From assembly GCA_043763845.1 (NCBI GenBank), contig JAYULE010000113.1, positions 1 to 47,781 of the forward strand: a stretch of 47,781 nucleotides of DNA, read 5' to 3'. A program made the translations under genes and the position numbers. This DNA comes from Pseudopedobacter sp043763845. GTDB lineage: Bacteria > Bacteroidota > Bacteroidia > Sphingobacteriales > Sphingobacteriaceae. How positions within the stretch are numbered: position 1 is the first letter of the stretch; every line of letters begins with the position of its first letter. Positions 40,468 through 47,781 of this stretch are shown here, piece after piece. The notes under the pieces are model-generated. The model saw only the letters and a list, made by a program, of their open reading frames with translations. It had not been told where the DNA came from and did no database searches.

Positions 40468-41649
40468 ATGAATTACAGAGTTAACGAAAAAGGGTATTAC
40501 GGCGATTTTGGTGGTGCTTACATTCCCGAAATGTTGTACCCCAACATTGAAGATTTACGAAACTGTTATCTAAGCATAATAAACGAACCGGCTTTTCAGG
40601 CCGAGTATAAAGATTTGCTAAAAAATTATGTAGGCAGACCTTCGCCATTATTTTATGCCAACAGATTATCGGAGCATTATGGTGCGAAAATTTATTTAAA
40701 ACGAGAAGACCTAAATCACACTGGTGCACATAAAATTAATAACACGGTTGGGCAAATTATTTTAGCCGAACGCTTAGGTAAAAAACGCATAATTGCAGAA
40801 ACTGGTGCAGGCCAACACGGTGTAGCAACGGCCACCGTTTGTGCTTTAAAAGGTTTAGAATGTGTAATTTATATGGGCGAAGTAGACATAAAACGTCAAG
40901 CCCCAAATGTTGCCCGTATGAAAATGATGGGTGCCACTGTTATACCTGCAACATCGGGCAGTAAAACCCTAAAAGATGCCACCAACGAAGCAATGCGAGA
41001 TTGGATAAACAACCCGGTTGATACCCATTATATTATTGGTAGCGTGGTTGGTCCACACCCCTACCCCGAAATGGTTTCGCTTTTTCAATCTATAATTTCC
41101 GAAGAAACTAAAATACAATTGCTAGATCAAACAGGCTCGAGTGAACCCGATTATGTATTGGCTTGCGTAGGTGGCGGCAGCAATGCAATGGGTATGTTTT
41201 ACCACTTTTTAGAGGATGAAAACGTACAATTAATAGCAGCCGAAGCAGCTGGTTTAGGTGTAAATTCAGGGCATTCGGCTGCAACTTCCATTTTAGGAAG
41301 AGAGGGTGTTTTACACGGTTCTCGTACAATTTTAATGCAAACAGATGATGGCCAAGTGATAGAACCCTACTCAATTTCGGCAGGTTTAGATTACCCTGGC
41401 ATTGGCCCACAACACGCACATTTACATAAAGTTAAACGTGTAAATTATGTTGCCATAACCGATGACGAAGCTATGCAAGCCTGTATGCTGTGTTCTAAAT
41501 TAGAGGGCATTATACCGGCTATAGAAACTGGCCACGCCATAGCCGCATTAAAAAACCTCGACTTTAAAAAAGATGATGTTGTGGTAATTTGCCTATCGGG
41601 CAGGGGCGATAAAGATTTAGATACTTTTATGACTTATTTTAACTTGTAA
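40468..41649 (+). CDS. trpB: Tryptophan synthase beta chain
   Basis: This 393-residue PLP enzyme joins indole and serine to tryptophan. The PLP lysine is in LKREDLNHTGAHKINNTVGQ. AETGAGQHGVATATVCALKGLECVIYMG, GSVVGPHPYPEMV and CVGGGSNAMGMF (the phosphate-binding glycine loop) are all present. The C-terminal GHAIAALKNLDFKKDDVVVICLSGRGDKD completes the typical set. The stop overlaps the trpA start by one base (TAATG), as expected for a pair of subunits made in equal amounts. Confidence 0.97.
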   Translation: MNYRVNEKGYYGDFGGAYIPEMLYPNIEDLRNCYLSIINEPAFQAEYKDLLKNYVGRPSPLFYANRLSEHYGAKIYLKREDLNHTGAHKINNTVGQIILAERLGKKRIIAETGAGQHGVATATVCALKGLECVIYMGEVDIKRQAPNVARMKMMGATVIPATSGSKTLKDATNEAMRDWINNPVDTHYIIGSVVGPHPYPEMVSLFQSIISEETKIQLLDQTGSSEPDYVLACVGGGSNAMGMFYHFLEDENVQLIAAEAAGLGVNSGHSAATSILGREGVLHGSRTILMQTDDGQVIEPYSISAGLDYPGIGPQHAHLHKVKRVNYVAITDDEAMQACMLCSKLEGIIPAIETGHAIAALKNLDFKKDDVVVICLSGRGDKDLDTFMTYFNL

Positions 41650-42422
41650 TGAACAAATTGCAACAACTTTTTTTGCGCAAGCAAAACAACATACTATCAG
41701 TTTATTTTACAGCTGGTTACCCAAAATTAGAGGCTACTTTACCCATTGCCAAAGCTTTAGAAGCAGCAGGAGCCGATTTTTTAGAGATAGGTTTCCCCTA
41801 CTCGGACCCATTGGCCGATGGCCCAGTAATTCAAAAAAGTTCGGAAGAAGCCATTGCTAACGGAATGACCTTAAATGTGTTGTTTGAGCAGTTGAAAAAC
41901 CTTCGCCAAAGCGTAAACATTCCTATTTTATTAATGGGATACGCAAACCCAATGTTACAATTCGGTGTAGAAAATTTTTGCAAAAAAGCTGCAGAAGTAG
42001 GTGTTGATGGAGTTATTGTACCCGATTTACCTTTACAGGAATACGAAGAATTTTACAAATCTTATTTTATAGATAATGGTTTAAGCAATATATTTTTAAT
42101 AACACCACAAACATCTGAAGCTAGAATAAGAAAAATTGATGACCTATCGAACGGCTTTATTTACATGCTTTCTTCATCGGCAACAACGGGTAAAAGTTTA
42201 AATGTATCGGATGATATAAGTGCTTATTACCAACGTGTTAAAGATATGAACCTTAAAAACAAATTGATTATAGGTTTCGGGATATCGGATAATGCTAGTT
42301 TTGTTAGGGCAAACCAATACGCAGCTGGTGCAATTGTTGGTAGTGCTTTTGTGAAAACTTTAGCTGGTAAAGAAGATTATTTGGCGGGTATTGAGAGTTT
42401 TGTGTTAGGAATAAAGGGATGA
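41649..42422 (+). CDS. trpA: Tryptophan synthase alpha chain
   Basis: This 257-residue TIM-barrel subunit cleaves indole glycerol phosphate to indole, which is passed to the beta subunit. The catalytic Glu is in LEIGFPYSDPLADGPVIQKSSEEAI, with the Asp in VDGVIVPDLPLQEYEEF. FLITPQTSEARIRKI, YMLSSSATTGKS and IGFGISDNASF are the usual motifs, although SSSATTGKS replaces the more frequent SxxGVTG. It is the last gene of the trpDFBA series; the next gene on the right faces it. Confidence 0.95.
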   Translation: MNKLQQLFLRKQNNILSVYFTAGYPKLEATLPIAKALEAAGADFLEIGFPYSDPLADGPVIQKSSEEAIANGMTLNVLFEQLKNLRQSVNIPILLMGYANPMLQFGVENFCKKAAEVGVDGVIVPDLPLQEYEEFYKSYFIDNGLSNIFLITPQTSEARIRKIDDLSNGFIYMLSSSATTGKSLNVSDDISAYYQRVKDMNLKNKLIIGFGISDNASFVRANQYAAGAIVGSAFVKTLAGKEDYLAGIESFVLGIKG

Positions 42423-42566
42423 TAAATAACTGGTTGTAGGCTTAAAGCAGTAGCGGTTTTAGCGCAAAAGTTAAATAAAGCTTTTGTTAAATTATTTACG
42501 AATATCTCATACAAACAATTTAGCAGCCATATTTCCGATGCGATTATGTGAAATCGTACCCTTTAA

Positions 42567-43610
42567 TCATTTTTTATAAGGGCCAAGAAATTTATCTCCG
42601 TTAAAATGTATCAAATGGTCGGTATTGTCAGCAATCCAAACTTCTGTTTCCCAAGCAATGTCAGCCATAAATTGTCTAAACTTTGGTCGCGTTAAAAAAG
42701 CTGTAACATATACAATCTCTGCTTTACAAGCTTTGGTTAATTTTTGAAGTTGCAAAAGTCTAATTTCAGAAATTGGCCCTGAAGAATGAACTGCTTCAAT
42801 CAAGTATAACCAATTTTTTTGTTTGGAATAGGCAATTATATCTGGAAGTTCTTCGTGAGATATTTCGAAAAAATTAAGTTTTTCTAATTTTTCTTTTTCA
42901 AGATATAAATATTTGTCACTGGTATCACCAACGTAAAGAACTTCTGCTTCAAAACCATATCTTGGAAGAAATTCCTCAATAATTGCTTTTTGTAAATCGT
43001 TATGTTCTCCAGCCGAAAATGTTAATAGACCACCTGAAGGTAGTTTAACTTTAACCTTTGAAATTTGTCGTTCCCGTTTAAGCTTCTGACTTAAAGGCTC
43101 AATATTTTTTAGTTCTTCAATAACAGATTTTTCCCAATCCTTTTTTCCGAAGTTCCTAACTAATTCTGCATACGTTGGATTTATTGAATATCCTCGAGTC
43201 GAATCGTTAGTTGCCGAGTTAGGACTTGACTGTAAAACAATTTCTGCAATTGTAAGTAGTTTTAGATCTTTTCTTCTAATATCATCATAAGAACCCGAAC
43301 TAATATTTTCAGTAAAATGTAAATTTACAAAATTAATAATATCTCTAGTTTTTAGAGCAAATCCACCACTCAAATCCTTTGCTTTTCTAATGTCCTTGAT
43401 GGTTTTAATGTTACCACTTGCTAAAAAAACTATTGCCATTCTTTCCAATCTTCGAGGTGTTCCTTCAATTGGAATTCCGAAAGTGTCGAGAATATAAAGT
43501 GCAATATTGATGAGTTCTTGAATCGCTTTTGGCTTTTCATTAAATGTTTTGGAACTATCTGAATTGATATACTGCTTCATTCTCGAATAATTTAAGTTGC
43601 TCAAACTCAA
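42567..43610 (-). CDS. BsuBI/PstI family type II restriction endonuclease
   Basis: This 347-residue endonuclease belongs to the BsuBI/PstI family, whose namesakes cut CTGCAG. The N-terminal domain is recognised by NIALYILDTFGIPIEGTPRRLERMAIVFLASG. The catalytic core has LPDIIAYSKQKNWLYLIEAVHSSGPISEIR, with Asp257 and Glu272 in a PD-ExK-like arrangement and the family hallmark EAVHSSGP. The length agrees with the family (320-350). The start may be Met1 at 43610 or Met11 at 43580, either way overlapping the methyltransferase end by 26-56 bases. It is cotranscribed with and downstream of the methyltransferase. Confidence 0.92.
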   Translation of the reverse strand: MSLSNLNYSRMKQYINSDSSKTFNEKPKAIQELINIALYILDTFGIPIEGTPRRLERMAIVFLASGNIKTIKDIRKAKDLSGGFALKTRDIINFVNLHFTENISSGSYDDIRRKDLKLLTIAEIVLQSSPNSATNDSTRGYSINPTYAELVRNFGKKDWEKSVIEELKNIEPLSQKLKRERQISKVKVKLPSGGLLTFSAGEHNDLQKAIIEEFLPRYGFEAEVLYVGDTSDKYLYLEKEKLEKLNFFEISHEELPDIIAYSKQKNWLYLIEAVHSSGPISEIRLLQLQKLTKACKAEIVYVTAFLTRPKFRQFMADIAWETEVWIADNTDHLIHFNGDKFLGPYKK

Positions 43611-44586
43611 TTAAAGGATAATCTTTGTCTGATTCTCCCATAATATGATTTTTTATTTTTTTTGCTAAATGGAATGCGAAGTTTGGAGCAACCGCATTGC
43701 CAATTTGATTAAATTGATTAGTTTCTGTACCCTGAAATTCAAACCAATCAGGAAAACTTTGAAGTCTTGCAGCTTCTCTAACAGTAATTCTTCTCCTTCT
43801 TCCATCTTTTAACATCACTCTATGCATATCTCCAGTTGCACCCGCAAGATTTCTACAAGTTAATGTACGAGCAGGTCGGTCTAAGTGTAAATCTCTAGGA
43901 TTGATACATTTGGAAGCTTTTTCATAATTAGCTACATACTTGTCCATCGACTTAGTAAAGAATTTAGAATTTTCATCAAATTCATAAGCTAATTTCCCCA
44001 ATGCTTCTCCAGCGGTTACTTTTTTTTGAATTGGATTTGGTAACTTTATTTTACTTTTAGAGCCAATAACAATTACACGTTCTCTATTTTGTGGTACTTC
44101 AAAAGTTACAGCGTTTAAAAGTGAATAATCAATATAATAACCTAAACCCTTAAGTTCATCCATGACTTCCTTTAAGTACCATTTGTTTTTGTACAAAATT
44201 CCTCGGACGTTTTCAAACATAAAAACTTCGGGATTAAGTTGTCGAACAGCCGAAAGGAAAATAGGAAAACCATCTCTTGAATCTTGTAGCCCGAGTTGTT
44301 TGCCTCCAACACTAAATGGTTGGCAAGGTGGGCCTCCAATTACTATGTCTGCTTTAGGATAAGTTGATTCTGGAGTTAATTTTCCTGTAATACATTCTCC
44401 TAGTAAGTTTTTGTTATATGTTCTTGATGCGTTTTCGTCCATTTCGTAACCAATGGTTTTAAAACCGTTGGCTTCAAAACCAAGAGACAAACCACCACAC
44501 CCTGCAAACAAGTCAACCACCATTTTATTCAAATTAGTGTCAACCCAAGGTTTAAGTTTATTATTTATCTCATTTAAATAATCCAT
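43555..44586 (-). CDS. DNA (cytosine-5-)-methyltransferase
   Basis: This 343-residue C5-cytosine methyltransferase has the motifs in order: motif I DLFAGCGGLSLGF (residues 25-37), motif IV GGPPCQPFS with catalytic Cys88, motif VI ENVRG (125-129), motif VIII FEVPQNRERVIVIG and motif X QIGNAVAPNFAF. The short variable region (about residues 190-260) would set the target sequence, which cannot be read by eye. It protects the host from the overlapping downstream endonuclease. The pairing is notable because PstI-type enzymes usually travel with an adenine-N6 methyltransferase. Confidence 0.95.
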   Translation of the reverse strand: MDYLNEINNKLKPWVDTNLNKMVVDLFAGCGGLSLGFEANGFKTIGYEMDENASRTYNKNLLGECITGKLTPESTYPKADIVIGGPPCQPFSVGGKQLGLQDSRDGFPIFLSAVRQLNPEVFMFENVRGILYKNKWYLKEVMDELKGLGYYIDYSLLNAVTFEVPQNRERVIVIGSKSKIKLPNPIQKKVTAGEALGKLAYEFDENSKFFTKSMDKYVANYEKASKCINPRDLHLDRPARTLTCRNLAGATGDMHRVMLKDGRRRRITVREAARLQSFPDWFEFQGTETNQFNQIGNAVAPNFAFHLAKKIKNHIMGESDKDYPLIEFEQLKLFENEAVYQFR

Positions 44587-44810
44587 TTGGTAAATTTACG
44601 AAAACTTTCTTTAAGGGTTGGATAGTTTGTCGGAAGCAATAAAAAAATATTAACTATACAGTAAAAGTATTTTTTAATAATTTTTTAAAATTGATTAGAA
44701 ATCCACTTCGGAAATTCAAAAATTGTTTGACTTGTATTATTTAAAAAGCACAGGTATGTTGAAAAAGATTTTTTATAGGCATAAATCCTATTTTATAAAA
44801 TATTTGAATT

Positions 44811-47135
44811 TTATTTAAAACTATACCTTACACCTAAAAAACCCCTAGCACCTTGGTTGGGGGCGTAAACATAATTAGGATCGAAAGTTAAACCGTAAGG
44901 ATTGTTTGGTGTAGCTAATACTTGTCCGTTGGTGTTAAATTGCACATTTTTATCAAACGGATCGTTTGTACGGGCAATAATAAATGGGTTGCCACGGTTG
45001 GGAGTCCAGTTTAATAAATTTTTTACACCCCCATAAATTTCAAATTTCTTAAAACCATTATAAGTAAATTGTATATTTTGTATGCTCCACCAAGGCGAAA
45101 ATGGTTTTCTAGGGTCTAAAGTAACAAGCTGTTGTTTAATTGGGTCAAAACTTGGCAACAATGGCAATCGCATTGGGCTATAAATGTTACCAGTATAATC
45201 TACCCCTAAATTTAATGCTTTAATTTTGTAGGATATTGCCCACACACCTGTAAAATTTTCGGTTAAAATTTGTTGCTTGGTTATTTGGTTTTCGGTTAAA
45301 GTATTTTCCATTAAAGTACCACCAGCTATAATTTTTAATCCATTATTAAAGGCCACATCAACATTTAAGCTAATACCTTTACTTACAGCGTAACCATTTA
45401 AGTTATCGTAAATAATTTTGTTTGGGTCGGTTTCAAAATCACCTACAATACGGTTGTTAAAGTAGGTGTAAAAAGCCGAAGCATCTAACCCTATAAAAGT
45501 GCCATTTTTTGCATACATTTTTTTAATGTAATTTAAATTTGCGTTGTAAGATTGTTCGGGATTTAAGGCATTTTTAATTTCAACCACCCTTGCCCCTGTT
45601 AGTGCGGCGTGGTCTTCGGTAAATAAATTTACTACCCTAAAACCCGTACCTGCATTTAGGCGTAAAATATTTTTATCGTTTATGGTGTATTTGTAAGCAA
45701 ACCTTGGCGTATAAATGTTGCCGTGAAACGAATTATAATCGTACCTAAAACCCAGTAAGAGTTTTTGTTTTGGAGTTAAAGTAATTTCATTTTGTACAAA
45801 AACTCCTGGTAATGTGGTTTTTTGAGGATTGTTTTGTGGGTTTAATAAATCGGCGGTTGCGGTTGCAGGCGAATTATCGTCGTAAAAAGTATAGCGTAAA
45901 GCGGTACCAAATAATAAATCGTTTCGCCCAATTTTTTTATCCCAAGTTAATTGGCCAAAAGCAATATTTTGTTGTGCATTGTAAATTGTTGTGCCATAGC
46001 GACTATCTTGGTTATGGTTGTTGTACGAAAACGAAAGCATCAGTTTTTCTACCGTGGGCAACTGGTAATTGCCTAATAGTTCCCAACGTTTGGTATAAAT
46101 GCTTTCGCCATAAATTTGGTCTCCGCCCCTAAAACTTGTATTCCAGCGCATATCTCCGCCCCAGCGATTTTCGTACATATAGCGAGCAGCTAGACTAAAA
46201 ACTCGATTTTCTTTACGGTCTAGGTTCCATTTCTGGAAAACTGAAATCCTATTTTGTAAGGTTACATCGGTAAAATTATCGTTGTTATTGTCAACTCGGT
46301 TGTTATAATTAAAATAATTTACACCAGTAAGCACCGATGCTTTTTTGCCTGCATTGGCTTTAAAACTTATATCGGCATTGTACTCTTGCCAGCTTGTGCC
46401 AAACAAATCGGCCGAAAATAAGGGTGCATTTTGTGGTTTTTTGGTAATAATATTTATTAAACCACCTACGGCTTCGCTACCGTAAAGAGATGATGCTGGA
46501 CCTTTTACAACTTCAATACGCTCTACCAACGAGTTTGGAATTCCCGATAAACCATAAACCGTAGAAAGGCTACTTACTATAGGCATCCCATCAATTAAAA
46601 CCATAGTGTAAGGGCCTTCTAAGCCATTAATATGGATATCGCCCGTATTACATACCGCACAATTTAGTTGTGGCCGCACCCCATTTACATTTTGCAAAGC
46701 TTCATATATACTTGGGGTAGGATTTTTTTTGAAAAAAGTAGGTGTATAAACTTCAACGGGTACTGGGCTTTCTAAACGGCTAACTTCTTTTAAAGTGCCA
46801 GTAACTACTACATCGTTTAACTGGTTTTCGTAATTTGTGAGATCAAAATTTATGGTAACAACTTCTTCATTTTTTAAAGTTATTACTTTTTCTACCTTGC
46901 TAAATCCAATGCAAGTTACCTGTACAATATATTTTCCAGTTGGCACCTTATTAATTTTATAAAAACCTTGCTTATTTGTAATTGTACCAAAATTTGTTGT
47001 TTTCAAACTTATAGATGCATACTCAATTGCTTTACCTTCGGATATTATTTTACCAGAAATACTTGCAGTTTGGGTAAAGCTTGTACTTGCAATTAAAAAC
47101 ATTATACCTGCTAAAAGTAATATTTTTTTCATCAA
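44811..47135 (-). CDS. TonB-dependent outer-membrane receptor
   Basis: This 774-residue receptor has a signal peptide (KKILLLAGIMFLIASTSFTQ), then a carboxypeptidase-like regulatory domain (ASISGKIISEGKAIEYASISL, about residues 24-108). The plug domain carries a two-cysteine motif NCAVCNTGDIHINGL (Cys159, Cys162) and LIDGMPIVSSLSTVYGLSGIP, followed by RIEVVKGPASSLYGSEAVGGLINIITK. The C-terminal barrel ends GARGFLGVRYSFK. It takes up a large or scarce ligand with TonB; siderophore, cobalamin or metal-complex ligands are possible. The start may also be Met2 at 47132. No SusD partner or other transport gene is adjacent. Confidence 0.93.
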   Translation of the reverse strand: MMKKILLLAGIMFLIASTSFTQTASISGKIISEGKAIEYASISLKTTNFGTITNKQGFYKINKVPTGKYIVQVTCIGFSKVEKVITLKNEEVVTINFDLTNYENQLNDVVVTGTLKEVSRLESPVPVEVYTPTFFKKNPTPSIYEALQNVNGVRPQLNCAVCNTGDIHINGLEGPYTMVLIDGMPIVSSLSTVYGLSGIPNSLVERIEVVKGPASSLYGSEAVGGLINIITKKPQNAPLFSADLFGTSWQEYNADISFKANAGKKASVLTGVNYFNYNNRVDNNNDNFTDVTLQNRISVFQKWNLDRKENRVFSLAARYMYENRWGGDMRWNTSFRGGDQIYGESIYTKRWELLGNYQLPTVEKLMLSFSYNNHNQDSRYGTTIYNAQQNIAFGQLTWDKKIGRNDLLFGTALRYTFYDDNSPATATADLLNPQNNPQKTTLPGVFVQNEITLTPKQKLLLGFRYDYNSFHGNIYTPRFAYKYTINDKNILRLNAGTGFRVVNLFTEDHAALTGARVVEIKNALNPEQSYNANLNYIKKMYAKNGTFIGLDASAFYTYFNNRIVGDFETDPNKIIYDNLNGYAVSKGISLNVDVAFNNGLKIIAGGTLMENTLTENQITKQQILTENFTGVWAISYKIKALNLGVDYTGNIYSPMRLPLLPSFDPIKQQLVTLDPRKPFSPWWSIQNIQFTYNGFKKFEIYGGVKNLLNWTPNRGNPFIIARTNDPFDKNVQFNTNGQVLATPNNPYGLTFDPNYVYAPNQGARGFLGVRYSFK

Positions 47136-47149
47136 TTATTTATTTTTTT

Positions 47150-47165
47150 CAAACATACAAATATA
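47150..47165 (-). promoter_or_regulatory. Two overlapping -7 element candidates for the TonB receptor
   Basis: On the minus strand both TATATTTG (47158-47165) and TATGTTTG (47150-47157) match TAnnTTTG exactly, back to back. They end 22 and 14 bases before the ATG at 47135. No -33 TTTG was found. Confidence 0.5.
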
Positions 47166-47285
47166 ATTTTTAGATTAACCTAAAATATTATTTTTTTATT
47201 CTATTAATTATTATTTAAATTTAAAATAAGTAAATAATTAGTTACACGAACTGTTTTGACTGCCATTATAAAAGCCATAATTAAC

Positions 47286-47293
47286 TATATTTG
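47286..47293 (+). promoter_or_regulatory. -7 element of the terminal methyltransferase
   Basis: TATATTTG is an exact match to TAnnTTTG and ends 14 bases before the ATG at 47308. A TTTG upstream (47255-47258) is 27 bases away, too far for the usual spacing. Confidence 0.5.
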
Positions 47294-47307
47294 CGGTATA
47301 TTAAAAA

Positions 47308-47781
47308 ATGGAAATAGAAAAAAACTGGTTTCAATTGTGGTTTAATAGCCCCTATTATCATATTTTATACAATACCAGAAACGAAGCCGAAGCCGAATTT
47401 TTTATTGATAAACTATGCGAGTTTTTAAAACCTGCAAACGATGCTAAAATGTTGGATATTGCTTGTGGTAAAGGCCGACATGCAGTTTATTTAAACAAAA
47501 AGGGTTTTGATGTTATAGGTACCGATTTATCTTACGCTAGCATCCGCTTTGCTAAAAAATACGAAAACCCTAAACTTGAGTTTTTTGTGCAAGATATGCG
47601 TAACCTTTTTTACATTAACTATTTTGATTACGCTTTTAACTTATTTACCAGTTTTGGATATTTTAATACCGATAACGACCATATTAAAGCATTAAAAAGT
47701 TTTAAAAAATCGCTAAAGAAAGATGGATTATTAATTTTAGATTATTTAAACAGCGATAAAATTGCGCAAAACCTTGTACCT
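47308..47781 (+). CDS. Class I SAM-dependent methyltransferase (partial, C-terminus off the window)
   Basis: The first 158 residues read from the ATG at 47308 start MEIEKNWFQLWFNSPYYHILY. Motif I is MLDIACGKGRHAVYL, the acidic loop is VIGTDLSYASIRFAKKY, and motif II-III follow as FFVQDMRNLFYINYFDYAFNLFTSFGYF. The pattern fits the Methyltransf_11/25-type small-molecule methyltransferases with a SPYYHxLY start, common in Bacteroidetes. The substrate is unknown. The C-terminal third is beyond the window. Confidence 0.9.
   Translation, partial: MEIEKNWFQLWFNSPYYHILYNTRNEAEAEFFIDKLCEFLKPANDAKMLDIACGKGRHAVYLNKKGFDVIGTDLSYASIRFAKKYENPKLEFFVQDMRNLFYINYFDYAFNLFTSFGYFNTDNDHIKALKSFKKSLKKDGLLILDYLNSDKIAQNLVP

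Noticed and set aside
448..41994. Avoidance of CTGCAG as a sign of active PstI-like restriction
   Set aside because: At least six sites are present by eye, about as many as composition predicts, so no avoidance is visible.

Overview
The window looks like a chromosome segment of an AT-rich member of the Bacteroidetes (Bacteroidota), probably Sphingobacteriales or Chitinophagales. The reasons are: several promoters with the phylum's TAnnTTTG -7 element and no Shine-Dalgarno sequences; families typical of the phylum (DUF4403, DUF1599, a BT_3928-like DoxX protein, SatD with DUF3307, a TonB receptor with a carboxypeptidase-like N-terminal domain); and a Gram-negative envelope (KDO synthesis, outer-membrane barrels, many lipoproteins). 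No rRNA, tRNA, IS element or CRISPR array was recognised.

Layout. 1-2221: an ABC importer (ATPase cut by the window edge, permease, lipoprotein binding protein). 2551-7306: amino-acid permease, outer-membrane barrel, MarC, GatC and a lone KilA-N protein. 7321-10489: PlsC facing a trpS / deoxynucleoside kinase / kdsB operon. 10490-11832: a decay zone with dispersed repeats, a small coiled-coil membrane protein and a truncated methyltransferase. 11833-16107: accD, class II aldolase, an iron-permease-like protein and a SatD-DUF3307 operon whose promoter abuts five identical hairpin repeats. 16243-21671: trxB, a hairpin cluster, and a minus-strand set purC - STAS - rnz - secreted alpha-barrel protein. 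21814-25039: a structured interspersed element, a DUF4403 lipoprotein and an L,D-transpeptidase lipoprotein.

25108-32699 is a histidine operon with a candidate leader peptide. Its genes hisG, hisD, hisC and hisB are split by two paralogous lipoproteins and two toxin-antitoxin modules. 32752-38388: folP, DUF1599, a tandem palindrome array, a DoxX-like protein, a small protein overlapping a frameshifted ADP-ribosyltransferase-like gene, an OppB-type permease and aroK. 38689-42422: a trpDFBA operon behind a classical attenuator (leader peptide with adjacent Trp codons, then a terminator); trpE, trpG and trpC are absent. 42567-44586: a type II restriction-modification pair that joins a BsuBI/PstI-family endonuclease to a cytosine-C5 methyltransferase. 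44811-47781: a TonB-dependent receptor and a methyltransferase cut by the window edge.

The most notable items are the hairpin array fused to the satD promoter, the paired small protein plus frameshifted ADP-ribosyltransferase-like gene, the his and trp leader regions, the cargo inside the his operon, and the mixed restriction-modification pair. All functional statements come from reading the sequence and from family knowledge; no database search was run.
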